Of a stretch of 50,062 nucleotides of DNA, positions 8,608 to 16,769 are shown in pieces. The number at the start of each line of letters is the position of its first letter. Within the stretch, counting starts at the first letter, position 1. The notes beneath the pieces are model-generated. The model made no database searches, had not been told where the DNA came from, and saw nothing but the letters and a program-made list of their open reading frames with translations. The position numbers were made by a program, and so were the translations under genes. The stretch comes from Methanothermococcus sp. SCGC AD-155-E23 (lineage in GTDB: Archaea; AGJL01; Methanococci; Methanococcales; Methanococcaceae), in the NCBI GenBank assembly GCA_019561615.1, contig JAHEQA010000017.1, positions 23,849-73,910 of the forward strand, in the 5' to 3' direction.

Positions 8608-10086
8608 ATGAAATTCAGCGATTATATAGTAGATTTTCTGCTAGATAAAGGTGTAAAAACTGTATTTTCCTACCCTGGAGAGCAGATAATGGATATCTAC
8701 AAGAATCTGGAGGACTCCCCTATAAAAAATATCCTGGTGAGACATGAACAGGGGGCAGCCCATATGGCAGATGGGTATGCCAGGATCACCAACTATGTAG
8801 GGGTATGTTTGGCAACTGCTGGACCAGGATCTACAAATTTAACAACTGGAATATATACGGCCTATAAAGACTCCTCCTCAACTTTAGCCATTACTGGGAG
8901 ATGTGAGAGGAAGTATATAAATAAGAATTACTTCCAGGAGGTGGATACAGGTTTTCTAAATATATACAGGGGATACCTACTAGAGAAACCAGATGCCAAG
9001 ATTCTCCATGAAGCCTTTCAGGAGTGTCTAAGTAGTAAAAAACCTGTATCTCTAAGTATACCTAGGGATATCCTTTCTATGGAGGTTATACTAGATAGTG
9101 AAGATAGGGGGGAAGACAGTACCTTGGAGGTAAAAATCCCTAGAGATATTAAAGAGGCTAAAAAGCCTCTAATCCTTATAGGTCAGGGTATATACGGTAC
9201 TTTAAAATACAGGGATATGACTAAGATAGGCAAGATACTGAAAAAATTAAATATTCCCCTTGTTACCACCTTCCCTGCAAGGGGTGTTGTTGAAGAGACC
9301 TATAACTACAACTTAGGTCTAGTGGGAAGGAGGGGTACACCCACTGCAAATAGATACCTCCTAGAGAGTGATAGGATAATCTCTGTTGGGGCAAGTTTGT
9401 CCTACAACACCATACCTGAGAGTATAAGGGAGAGTACCTTAAAGAAGATAACTCCCCTAGATGTGAGGATAAACTCCCTAGATAACATTAAGTATATAGT
9501 GGAGGAGATAGATGAAACACTTCCACAGGTGGAACCTCCAGAGAGGGAGGTCCCTGTACTAGACCTAGGGGACTACTCCTCTAAGGTACTGGAGATAGTA
9601 AAGAACATACCTGAGGATGGGATAGTTGTTACAGATGCTGGTAACCACACAGTCTTCCTATCACTACTTAGGACCTGTAAATTGCCAAGGAGTATTATCT
9701 CCTCCCACAGTATGGGTACCATGGGCTTTGGGCTTCCAGCCTCCATAGGTGTTAAGTTTGGATGTATGGATTATAACATCGAGAGGGAGGTTATCTCCAT
9801 AAGTGGAGATGGAGGTTTCCAGATGAACCTCCAGGAACTCTCCACCTTGGAGGAAAACAACTTAAAGATACTTCTCATTGTAATGAAGAATAACAGATTA
9901 AATGGTTTCTGTGAAATTAAGAATCCAGATTTCAACAGGATAGCAGATGGCTACGGTATAGACAACGTCTTTATCGAGGATATTGAGGATATTAAACCAA
10001 ATATTAGGTACTACTTAAGGGGGAACAAGCCCTATCTCATGGTTGTAGAATGTAAAGATGAGAAATTGCCTAAACCTTTTCTCTAG
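8608..10086 (+). CDS. Acetolactate synthase large-subunit-like ThDP enzyme
   Basis: The product is about 492 residues, a thiamine-diphosphate enzyme of the acetolactate synthase/pyruvate oxidase family. The catalytic Glu lies in VRHEQGAAHMADGYAR near residue 50. The ThDP/Mg motif begins at ISGDGGFQMNLQEL and ends at KNNRLNGF near residue 435. At about 490 residues it is shorter than true acetohydroxyacid synthase (about 560-600) and close to the uncharacterised methanococcal paralog (MJ0663 type), so the substrate is uncertain. The ATG at 8608 is chosen over a TTG three codons upstream; neither has a strong ribosome site. No small-subunit gene is nearby, which argues against a dedicated biosynthetic enzyme. 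Confidence 0.82.
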   Translation: MKFSDYIVDFLLDKGVKTVFSYPGEQIMDIYKNLEDSPIKNILVRHEQGAAHMADGYARITNYVGVCLATAGPGSTNLTTGIYTAYKDSSSTLAITGRCERKYINKNYFQEVDTGFLNIYRGYLLEKPDAKILHEAFQECLSSKKPVSLSIPRDILSMEVILDSEDRGEDSTLEVKIPRDIKEAKKPLILIGQGIYGTLKYRDMTKIGKILKKLNIPLVTTFPARGVVEETYNYNLGLVGRRGTPTANRYLLESDRIISVGASLSYNTIPESIRESTLKKITPLDVRINSLDNIKYIVEEIDETLPQVEPPEREVPVLDLGDYSSKVLEIVKNIPEDGIVVTDAGNHTVFLSLLRTCKLPRSIISSHSMGTMGFGLPASIGVKFGCMDYNIEREVISISGDGGFQMNLQELSTLEENNLKILLIVMKNNRLNGFCEIKNPDFNRIADGYGIDNVFIEDIEDIKPNIRYYLRGNKPYLMVVECKDEKLPKPFL

Positions 10087-10149
10087 TATTTTTAAATATT
10101 TGTCTTAATTTAAATATTTGATATTATAAATATAGAGAGGGGGTCAGAG

Positions 10150-11079
10150 ATGGAGGAGTTGTTCCAACTACTTACAAGGAACATACACTTCAACGTAACA
10201 GAGTTAAGTAGTAAGACCTGGAATCAGAACTGGAGGGTACCTGAGGGCCTTATATCTATAATAGGGGTAAAAAATGGAAGGAATCCAGTTTTCTACTATG
10301 GAGTTACAGCCAACTACAGGGAGGAGTACGTGGTAAATAAGGGGGTCTCCGAGGGTGGCAACAAGTTCATCAATGTAAGGGTGTATTTCAAATTTGACAG
10401 GGAGGATATCCTGGAGAAGGAGAAGTACATAGTTGCAAATGGATTCCACGGCCTCCTACTATGTGTTAAAGTAGATAGGGAGAGGTTTGTAGATACTGCC
10501 GAGAAATTACTACTTCAGGAGTATAGAAGTGGGGATCCTCACATAGTAGAGGTTTTAGAGAAGATGATGGAGAGAAATGTGTTCAAGAGTGTAGAGGAGG
10601 GTATTAGATATATTGTCAACAGGGACTTCAACTGGTTAATAGAGAGGTTAAAGTACAGGGCTGGACTTCTAAGTTACTCTGGAGAGGGTTACTGGTTACT
10701 ACCTTTAAAAACTGGGATGGAGATCACCAGAGGTCTCAAGGTGACAGAAAGAGATGTTATCGTAGATCTTGAAAGTGTGGAACTCTTCAAAAACTATATA
10801 GTTTATGTAGACACTAAGAGTGGGGTGGTAAGATACAACAGGTATAAGTTGTGTAAAAGTGGGTTCTCACTGGTAGATGAGATAAGGAAGCAGATGAGGG
10901 AGGATATATGTCCATGGTGTGGTAGTAAACTTAGACTGGTGAAAACTAAAAAGGGAGAATTCCTAGGCTGCTCCAACTATCCAAACTGCCTTTACAGGAG
11001 ATTTTTAAAGAAGGAGGAGAGGGTAAAAGTTGAAGGAGGTGAAGATGTCCAAAAGGATCAGTCCCTTCCTATAAGGTGA
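10150..11079 (+). CDS. Unknown protein with C-terminal topoisomerase-type zinc ribbon
   Basis: The product is 309 residues. The last fifth is a zinc ribbon of the kind found at the end of type IA topoisomerases: CPWCGSKLRLV, then FLGCSNYPNCLYRRF, with four Cys near residues 256-282. The first 240 residues are soluble and unrecognised, with repeated short beta-like segments and a Lys/Glu-rich middle. AGGGGGT lies shortly before the ATG. The stop is 4 bases before an HsdR_N-type nuclease-like gene, so the two are co-expressed and probably act together on DNA; that is inference from the zinc ribbon and the partner. Confidence 0.65.
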   Translation: MEELFQLLTRNIHFNVTELSSKTWNQNWRVPEGLISIIGVKNGRNPVFYYGVTANYREEYVVNKGVSEGGNKFINVRVYFKFDREDILEKEKYIVANGFHGLLLCVKVDRERFVDTAEKLLLQEYRSGDPHIVEVLEKMMERNVFKSVEEGIRYIVNRDFNWLIERLKYRAGLLSYSGEGYWLLPLKTGMEITRGLKVTERDVIVDLESVELFKNYIVYVDTKSGVVRYNRYKLCKSGFSLVDEIRKQMREDICPWCGSKLRLVKTKKGEFLGCSNYPNCLYRRFLKKEERVKVEGGEDVQKDQSLPIR

Positions 11080-11083
11080 TAGG

Positions 11084-12139
11084 ATGAATAAAGAGTTATT
11101 TCAACTTATAGAGAACTTTAAGAGGGACAGGCGTCTTCAGTCCTTTGACGAGGCTGCCACTAAGCAGGCTGTAGTCCTTAGTATTTTAAAGGCCCTGGGG
11201 TGGGATCCCTTTAACATAGACGAGGTCTATCCAGAGTACTCTGTAGGTGGTGGGAAGGTAGACTATGCCCTTAAATGTAACGGTAGGGTCAAGGTGTTCA
11301 TAGAGGTTAAGAAGGTCAATGAAAACTTGGAGAGGCATCAGGAGCAGCTTTTAAAGTACTCCTTTCAGGAGGGTGTGAAACTTGCTGTGTTGACAAATGG
11401 TATAAGTTGGTGGTTCTACCTACCACTACGTGAGGGAAGTTGGGAACAGAGGAAGTTCTACACCATTGAGATATATGAGCAGGACAGTAAAGATATCGTG
11501 GACAAATTTGAGGAGTTTCTATCTAAGGAGAATGTAATTTCAGATAAGGCTGTGGAAAATGGTGAAAGGCGCTACAGGAGCATTCAGAAACAATATCTAA
11601 TAAAGAAGACACTTCCAAAGGCCTGGGAGAAGATAGTAACTGAGCCTGATAACCACCTAGTGGAGATCCTGGCCAGTACAACGGAGAAACTATGTGGTTA
11701 TAAACCTGACGGTGAAACTGTAAAGGGATTCCTGGAAAAGATAAAAAAGATTAGCGAGATAGTGTTTACAGAACCTGATGTAGATGGGAAATCAAAAATA
11801 TCTCCAGAGAGATACGTGGGGAAATCTATAGTAGGATTTACCTTTAAAGGTGTTAAATACCCTGTTGATACCTGGAAGGGTATGTTGGTAAAAGTTGCCG
11901 AGATTATGTACTCCCTACATAGGGAGGAGTTCGAGGAGAAAGTTTTTAAGCTAAGGGGAAGGAAGAGACCCTATTTTACAAGGAACCCCAAGGATTTGAA
12001 GGCACCCTATAGGATAAAAAATACTGATATCTACATGGAGACCAGCTTCAGTGCCGATAGGGTTGTTAGACTCTCTAAGAGGATAATATCCCTCTTTGGT
12101 TATAAGGAGGAGGATCTCTCCATCGAGGTAAAAAGGTAG
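11084..12139 (+). CDS. HsdR N-terminal (PD-(D/E)XK) domain protein, stand-alone
   Basis: The 351-residue protein begins with a domain like the N-terminus of type I restriction R subunits. [20 protein letters not shown] is followed by a nuclease-like core: E in [16 protein letters not shown], then FIEVKK (the E-x-K pair) and a Q-rich helix, near residues 40-110. [15 protein letters not shown] closes the fold. The C-terminal part ([31 protein letters not shown]) recurs in stand-alone archaeal members of this family. There is no helicase, methylase or specificity subunit nearby, so this is not a type I system. It starts 4 bases after the zinc-ribbon gene with GGTGAT before the ATG. Confidence 0.72.
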   Translation: MNKELFQLIENFKRDRRLQSFDEAATKQAVVLSILKALGWDPFNIDEVYPEYSVGGGKVDYALKCNGRVKVFIEVKKVNENLERHQEQLLKYSFQEGVKLAVLTNGISWWFYLPLREGSWEQRKFYTIEIYEQDSKDIVDKFEEFLSKENVISDKAVENGERRYRSIQKQYLIKKTLPKAWEKIVTEPDNHLVEILASTTEKLCGYKPDGETVKGFLEKIKKISEIVFTEPDVDGKSKISPERYVGKSIVGFTFKGVKYPVDTWKGMLVKVAEIMYSLHREEFEEKVFKLRGRKRPYFTRNPKDLKAPYRIKNTDIYMETSFSADRVVRLSKRIISLFGYKEEDLSIEVKR

Positions 12140-12159
12140 AAGGGTCTAAATGTGATACT

Positions 12160-13662
12160 ATGGAGTTACACATAGACGAGAAGAAACTTCTGAAGATATT
12201 CCAAGATAGTGGAAAGGAGGAAATGTCTGTAGAGGAGTTAGCTAAGCATGAGCTTATGAAGTCTGAGACAAAGGTTATGAGAAGTGCCCTATGGCTCTCA
12301 GGTAAGGGGTTGGTAAATATTGTAGAGAGAAAGAGGAAATATGCTAAACTAAGTGAGAGGGGGGAAAAGGCTCTAAAGGAGGGGCTTCCTGAGAGAAAGA
12401 TAGCAGAGTACCTGAAGGAGAGAGGTACTACCTCCATACCTGTAAGGGATTTAAGGAATATCCTGGATAGCTCCGAGATAAACCCTGCACTTGGACATCT
12501 AAAGAGAAAGGGTATTGCCAAGATTGAAAAAGGGGTTGTGCACTTCAAAAATCTAGATTATAGAGATAGGGAGGAAGAGGTACTTAGGGATATTAAGATA
12601 GATGGGGATGTAGAGAAATACCCACCTGAGATCCTGGAGATACTTAAAAAGAGGGGGCTTATTGAAATAGAGGAGATAACAGAGAGATCTATCAGATTAA
12701 GTGAGAAGGGGAAGGAGTACATAAAGAAGCCTATAGAGATAAGGGAGGAGATCTCCCAGTTAACTAGGGAGGATATTATCACAGGTAGGTGGAAAAGATG
12801 TTATATTAGACCCTACGATGTAGCTGTCCCTACAGAGGAGGTCTATCCTGCAAAATACCACCCCCTTACAAGGGTGATATACCAGGTTAGAGAGGTACTA
12901 ATAGGTATGGGATTCAAGGAGGTTAAGAGTCCAATGGTAGAGACAGAATTCTGGAATTTCGATGTACTCTTTGAACCCCAGGATCACCCTGCCAGGGATA
13001 TGCAGGATACCTTCTTCCTAAGGTATCCCAGAAGTGGAGAGGTGCCTGAGGAACTTCTAAGGAAAGTTAAAGAGGTGCATGAGAGAGGTACTGTAGATGG
13101 AAGGAAGATATCCAAGGGATGGAATTATAAGTTCCAAGAGGAGATATCTAGAAGGACTATTTTAAGAACCCACACCACGGTATCCTCTATTAGATACCTG
13201 GCATCCCTATCCCCAGAAGAGAGGGAGAAACCCCACAAGGTATTCTGTATAGACAGGGTGTTTAGGAACGAGGCCATAGATTACAAACATCTCCCTGAAT
13301 TCTATCAGTGTGACGGTATAGTTATGGACAGGGATGTTAACTTTGACAACCTTATAGGGATACTGGTGGAGTTTTTAAGGAGGTTAGGTTTTGAGAGGGT
13401 TAGGGTAAGACCTGCATACTTCCCCTTTACAGAACCTTCCCTGGAGGCTGAGGTCTATCTAGAGGGTAAGGGCTGGCTTGAGATCCTGGGGGCAGGTATA
13501 TTTAGACCTGAAGTCCTTGAACCCCTAGGTATAGATAAACCTGTGTTGGCCTGGGGTATTGGATTAAGTAGATTAGCTATGCTTAAACTGGGATTGAAGG
13601 ATATAAGGGAGTTACATAGAAACGACTTGAAGTGGTTAAAGAAGGTAAGGTATGTGCCTTAA
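12160..13662 (+). CDS. pheS: Phenylalanine-tRNA ligase alpha subunit
   Basis: PheS forms the alpha2beta2 enzyme that charges tRNA-Phe. The 500-residue product has the archaeal layout: N-terminal winged-helix domains (residues 1-200), then the class II catalytic core from about 225. Motifs include [20 protein letters not shown], the motif 2 region [26 protein letters not shown], and motif 3 [18 protein letters not shown] with [13 protein letters not shown]. The pheT gene is not in the window, as is common in methanogens, where the two subunits are unlinked. cbiF begins 12 bases after the stop. Confidence 0.96.
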   Translation: MELHIDEKKLLKIFQDSGKEEMSVEELAKHELMKSETKVMRSALWLSGKGLVNIVERKRKYAKLSERGEKALKEGLPERKIAEYLKERGTTSIPVRDLRNILDSSEINPALGHLKRKGIAKIEKGVVHFKNLDYRDREEEVLRDIKIDGDVEKYPPEILEILKKRGLIEIEEITERSIRLSEKGKEYIKKPIEIREEISQLTREDIITGRWKRCYIRPYDVAVPTEEVYPAKYHPLTRVIYQVREVLIGMGFKEVKSPMVETEFWNFDVLFEPQDHPARDMQDTFFLRYPRSGEVPEELLRKVKEVHERGTVDGRKISKGWNYKFQEEISRRTILRTHTTVSSIRYLASLSPEEREKPHKVFCIDRVFRNEAIDYKHLPEFYQCDGIVMDRDVNFDNLIGILVEFLRRLGFERVRVRPAYFPFTEPSLEAEVYLEGKGWLEILGAGIFRPEVLEPLGIDKPVLAWGIGLSRLAMLKLGLKDIRELHRNDLKWLKKVRYVP

Positions 13663-13674
13663 AGGTTGTTAGAT

Positions 13675-14431
13675 ATGAAGGGTAAGGTATTAATAGTAGG
13701 TGCAGGACCTGGAGATCCTCAGTTAATTACTTTAAAGGGAAAGAAGGCCATAGAGGAGGCAGATATTATTGTATATGCAGGCTCCCTTGTAAATAGAGAG
13801 ATCCTAAAATACAACAGGAGGAATGCCAAGGTATACAACAGTGCAACTATGGATCTGGAGGAGATAGTTAAGGTAATGGTGGAAGGGGTAAAAAGAGGTT
13901 TAAATGTGGTAAGACTACACAGTGGAGATCCCTCCATCTACGGTGCAATCAAGGAGCAGATAGATGAATTGAAGAAACATGGTATAGATGTGGAGATAAT
14001 ACCAGGGGTGACATCTCTCTCTGCCAAGTTCTTTGAAGGTGGAGTTAACACTTCCAAAGGTATCCCAAACTGTTATAATTACCAGGCCTGAGGGAAGGAC
14101 ACCAAAACCTAAGGGAGAGAGTATAAGGGAGTTATCTAGGCATGGTTCTACCATGGCTATATTTTTAGGTGTAGGGATGATAGAGAAGGTTGTATCTGAT
14201 TTAATAGAGGGTGGATATAGAAGAGATACCCCAGTTGCAGTTGTCTATAAGGCCTCCTGGGAGGATGAGAAAATAGTTAAGGGAACCTTGGAAGATATAG
14301 TTCCCAAGGTTAAAGAGGCTAACATTAAGAGAAGTGCTCTGATAATAGTGGGGGATGATCCCAGAGATTATGAGTATTCAAAACTCTACGATAAGAACTT
14401 TGAAACAGGTTATAGGAAGAGAAAAGAGTGA
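13675..14431 (+). pseudogene. cbiF: Cobalt-precorrin-4 C11-methyltransferase, frameshifted
   Basis: CbiF methylates C11 of cobalt-precorrin-4 with S-adenosylmethionine in anaerobic cobamide synthesis. The first frame (GKVLIVGAGPGDPQLITLKG, VRLHSGDPSIYGAI, IPGVTSLSAKF) is typical to about residue 122, then runs into an unrelated tail and stops near 14091. The next frame carries the rest: LKVELTLPKVSQTVIITRPE, GRTPKPKGE, STMAIFLGVGM, and VVYKASWEDE to a stop at 14431. The switch is at TTCTTTGAAGG near 14028-14034. One extra T, or a deletion of about five bases, would explain it, since the joined loop is about two residues shorter than I expect. The start is the ATG at 13675. Confidence 0.88.
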
Positions 14432-14435
14432 TTTT

Positions 14436-15464
14436 TTACCACTTCATGAAGAGTTTCTTCCTACTTCTCTCTATAGCTCCTTCTGCTGCCCTCCCTCCAA
14501 TTAAGGTTCTAAGTTCTTCTACAATAGCCTGAGAGTCCACCAGGGTTGTGGGGTTTATCTTAGCCTTTTTAACCTTCTCCCAGATCTCTGGATCTATATT
14601 CTGTAACTTCTCCAGTGCAGTTTCCAGTAACTCCTGATCATCTGTAAGTTTTAGAAGGGAGGCGTTCTTAACAAGGAGCTCCATATTAACAGCCTTTAGG
14701 AAGCCGTGAATACCTGAGGTTCTAATAATAGCTGCCATCACCTGAAGTGCCATGATGATCTCTCGTTCAACAGTCTCCTCGGGAAATCCTATAACTTTTG
14801 TACCAACATTGTAATACTCCAGTATACTTGCCAGTGCCATAGCCATTACTGCAGCAGACCCCATATTCCCTAGGGGACATATCATACCCATGGGTACTAC
14901 ATAGGCCTTTTTATTAACACTTTCCGCCAATTCAATACACTTCTTCAACTGTTCCTCTGTTAAGTATCTCTTTCCATCTAGGGATGTACTCCCTATAATA
15001 TAGTGGTCATGTTGAGGTGTGCCTGGAAATACGGTAGGATGCATAGAGGAGAAACCAATGTCCCTCCTATCCATGAGTTTAGATAGTACATGGGAGTAGA
15101 CAACAACGGGACACATAGTACAGGTGGTGAGTATTACTGCATCCTTTGGTAGATGATCTACAATCTTTTTTGCAATCTCTATAGTTTCAAGTGGAGGAGT
15201 GTATAGTATGTGCATCTCCCCATGTCTTGCTGCCTCTAGATCATCCTGGGTAACCTTGACTCCTGCCTCCTCCACCTTCTTCCACATCTCCTCTGTTAGC
15301 ATATTCCCGTTAGGCTCTGAGAGTACTACATCGTGACCTGCTTCTGCAAATTCCATGGCCATTCTACTACCGCCATAGGGCGGTTCCCCTCCAAAGAGTT
15401 CAGGTACTCTAAGTTTGTTGATATAGAGATCCTGGTTACCTGCACCGTAGATGGAAATTTTCAT
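14436..15464 (-). CDS. Hmd paralog (HmdII-type), copy 1
   Basis: The 342-residue protein is a paralog of [Fe]-hydrogenase, H2-forming methylene-H4MPT dehydrogenase. The Rossmann start is GAGNQDLYINKLRVPELF; the iron-ligand Cys is kept in TTCTMCPVVVYS and the His of the active-site loop in SSMHPTVFPGTPQHDH. At the position of the catalytic His14 of true Hmd there is Tyr14. HmdII proteins bind the FeGP cofactor but are reported to lack ordinary Hmd activity; a regulatory or scaffold role, including contact with tRNA synthetases, has been proposed. AGGTGAT precedes the ATG. It ends 4 bases from the convergent cbiF stop. Confidence 0.88.
   Translation of the reverse strand: MKISIYGAGNQDLYINKLRVPELFGGEPPYGGSRMAMEFAEAGHDVVLSEPNGNMLTEEMWKKVEEAGVKVTQDDLEAARHGEMHILYTPPLETIEIAKKIVDHLPKDAVILTTCTMCPVVVYSHVLSKLMDRRDIGFSSMHPTVFPGTPQHDHYIIGSTSLDGKRYLTEEQLKKCIELAESVNKKAYVVPMGMICPLGNMGSAAVMAMALASILEYYNVGTKVIGFPEETVEREIIMALQVMAAIIRTSGIHGFLKAVNMELLVKNASLLKLTDDQELLETALEKLQNIDPEIWEKVKKAKINPTTLVDSQAIVEELRTLIGGRAAEGAIERSRKKLFMKW
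14578..14792. repeat. Near-identical tract shared by Hmd copies 1 and 3
   Basis: Positions 14578-14792 match 16909-17123 at 213 of 215 bases (offset 2331). Immediately outside, identity falls sharply on both sides. The encoded segment includes IIMALQVMAAIIRTSGIHGF and the following helices of the C-terminal domain. The abrupt edges inside more divergent genes indicate recent gene conversion. Confidence 0.9.
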
Positions 15465-15554
15465 AAAATCACCTAAAAATTTTTATTTTTTTTAACGATT
15501 TTAGACCAATATGGGTTTATAATCGTCCATTATAGAGAGATTATAGGATCATAG

Positions 15555-15563
15555 TATATAAAA
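15555..15563 (-). promoter_or_regulatory. TATA box for Hmd paralog copy 1
   Basis: On the minus strand TTTTATATA lies in the 167-base gap between copies 2 and 1, about 90 bases before the copy 1 ATG. It predicts a transcript starting near 15530 with a leader of about 65 bases. Copy 1 may thus be transcribed on its own rather than by read-through. Confidence 0.5.
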
Positions 15564-15609
15564 GTCTACTATAACAGGGGAATCAAAAGTCAAGAAAAAT
15601 ATCACCATG

Positions 15610-15619
15610 AAAAAAAAAA
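15610..15619 (-). terminator. T10 tract after Hmd paralog copy 2
   Basis: Ten consecutive T on the minus strand lie 12 bases past the copy 2 stop, after a run of five T. Such T-rich tracts are typical archaeal intrinsic terminators. Together with the TATA element at 15555 this separates copies 2 and 1 transcriptionally. Confidence 0.55.
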
Positions 15620-15631
15620 TAGAGAAAATTT

Positions 15632-16657
15632 TTAACCCATGAAGAGTTTCTTCCTACTTCTCTCTATAATCCCTTCTGCTGCCTTTTCCCCTACAACTCC
15701 CTTTATCTCATTTACCAGCGCCTGAGAGTCCACCAGAGTTGTGGGATTTATCTTAGCCTTTTTAGCTTTTTCTACAAATTTTTCATCGATGTTATTTAGT
15801 ATGTCCAAGGCTACTTTTAATCCCCTCTGATCTTCTGAGAGATTCATAGAGGAGGCACTCTTTGTAACTAACTCTACATTTAGAGCCTTTAAGAGGCCGT
15901 AAACTCCAGAGGTCGCCACCAGGGAAGCCAAGGTCTGAAGTGCCATAACTATCTGCTGCTCTACCATCTTCTTAGGAGCACCTATAATCCTTCTACCCAC
16001 CTTGTAGTACTCTAAAATACCTGCAAGTGCTATGGCAGTTGTAAGTACTCCCATATCGGAGACTGCAGATACTACATCTATAGGCACTACATAGGCCTTT
16101 TTATTAACACTTTCTATCAGTTCAATACACTTCTTCAACTGCTCCTCTGTTAGATAGTCCTTTCCGTCAAGAGAGGTACCTCCTATTATGTAGTGATCAT
16201 GCTGAGGTGTACCTGGGACTGCAGCGGGATGTAGTGAGGAGATACCTATATCCTTCCTCTCTCTTAACTCGTACTTGAGACAGGAGTAGAGGACAATAGG
16301 TGAAATAGTACAGGTGGTTAGTAAGACCGCATCCCTTGGTACATAGGGGATTATTCTTTTGGCAATATCTATGGTGTAGCATCCGAAGGGTGTAAATAAG
16401 ATGTGCATCTCCCCATGTCTTGCTGCCTCTATGTCGTTGTTAGTTACCTTAACCCCTGCTTTCTCAACTTTATCCCACATCTCCTCTGTTAACATGTTTC
16501 TATCAGGCTCGGCAAGTACTACATCATGCCCTGCTTCCGCAAACTCTATAGCCATCCTACTTCCACCATAGGGCGGTTCCCCTCCAAAGAGTTCAGGAAG
16601 TTTAAGTTTGTTTACATAGAGGTGCTGATTCCCTGCACCGTAGATGGAAACTTTCAT
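15632..16657 (-). CDS. Hmd paralog (HmdII-type), copy 2
   Basis: This is the most divergent of the three copies (341 residues from the ATG at 16657). It has GAGNQHLYVNKLKLPELF at the nucleotide-binding start, the Cys in LTTCTISPIVLYSC, and SSLHPAAVPGTPQHDH. Tyr again replaces the catalytic His14. Unlike copies 1 and 3, which read MGMICPLGNMG or close to it, it has IDVVSAVSDMG, so it lacks one Cys shared by the others and may differ in function. AGGTGA lies six bases before the chosen ATG; a GTG three codons upstream overlaps that site and is rejected. A T10 terminator follows it. Confidence 0.88.
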   Translation of the reverse strand: MKVSIYGAGNQHLYVNKLKLPELFGGEPPYGGSRMAIEFAEAGHDVVLAEPDRNMLTEEMWDKVEKAGVKVTNNDIEAARHGEMHILFTPFGCYTIDIAKRIIPYVPRDAVLLTTCTISPIVLYSCLKYELRERKDIGISSLHPAAVPGTPQHDHYIIGGTSLDGKDYLTEEQLKKCIELIESVNKKAYVVPIDVVSAVSDMGVLTTAIALAGILEYYKVGRRIIGAPKKMVEQQIVMALQTLASLVATSGVYGLLKALNVELVTKSASSMNLSEDQRGLKVALDILNNIDEKFVEKAKKAKINPTTLVDSQALVNEIKGVVGEKAAEGIIERSRKKLFMG

Positions 16658-16689
16658 GCCTTTCACCTGAAGTATAAGTAAACTGGTCT

Positions 16690-16763
16690 TACTGCTCCTC
16701 TGTTAGATAGTCCTTTCTGTCAAGAGAGGTACCTCCTATCACCTAGGGATTATAGTGAGGAGA
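16690..16763 (-). pseudogene. Relic of a further Hmd paralog copy
   Basis: The gap between copies 3 and 2 contains a piece of Hmd coding DNA. Positions 16691-16739 match copy 2 at 16138-16186 with a single difference in 49 bases. A second short match (AGTGAGGAGATAC near 16754) corresponds to copy 2 at about 16233. The 46-base stretch of copy 2 between the two matches is reduced to about 14 bases, so this is a deleted remnant with no open frame. It implies a fourth copy or a duplicated fragment during expansion of the array. Confidence 0.8.
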
Positions 16764-16769
16764 TACTTT

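Noticed and set aside
11084-12139. Type I restriction-modification system
   Set aside because: Only the HsdR N-terminal domain is present; there is no helicase region, HsdM or HsdS in the window.
353-14431. Programmed frameshifting in hxlB or cbiF
   Set aside because: No slippery heptamer or downstream stem is apparent, and the sites differ from each other. Indel error or mutation is simpler.
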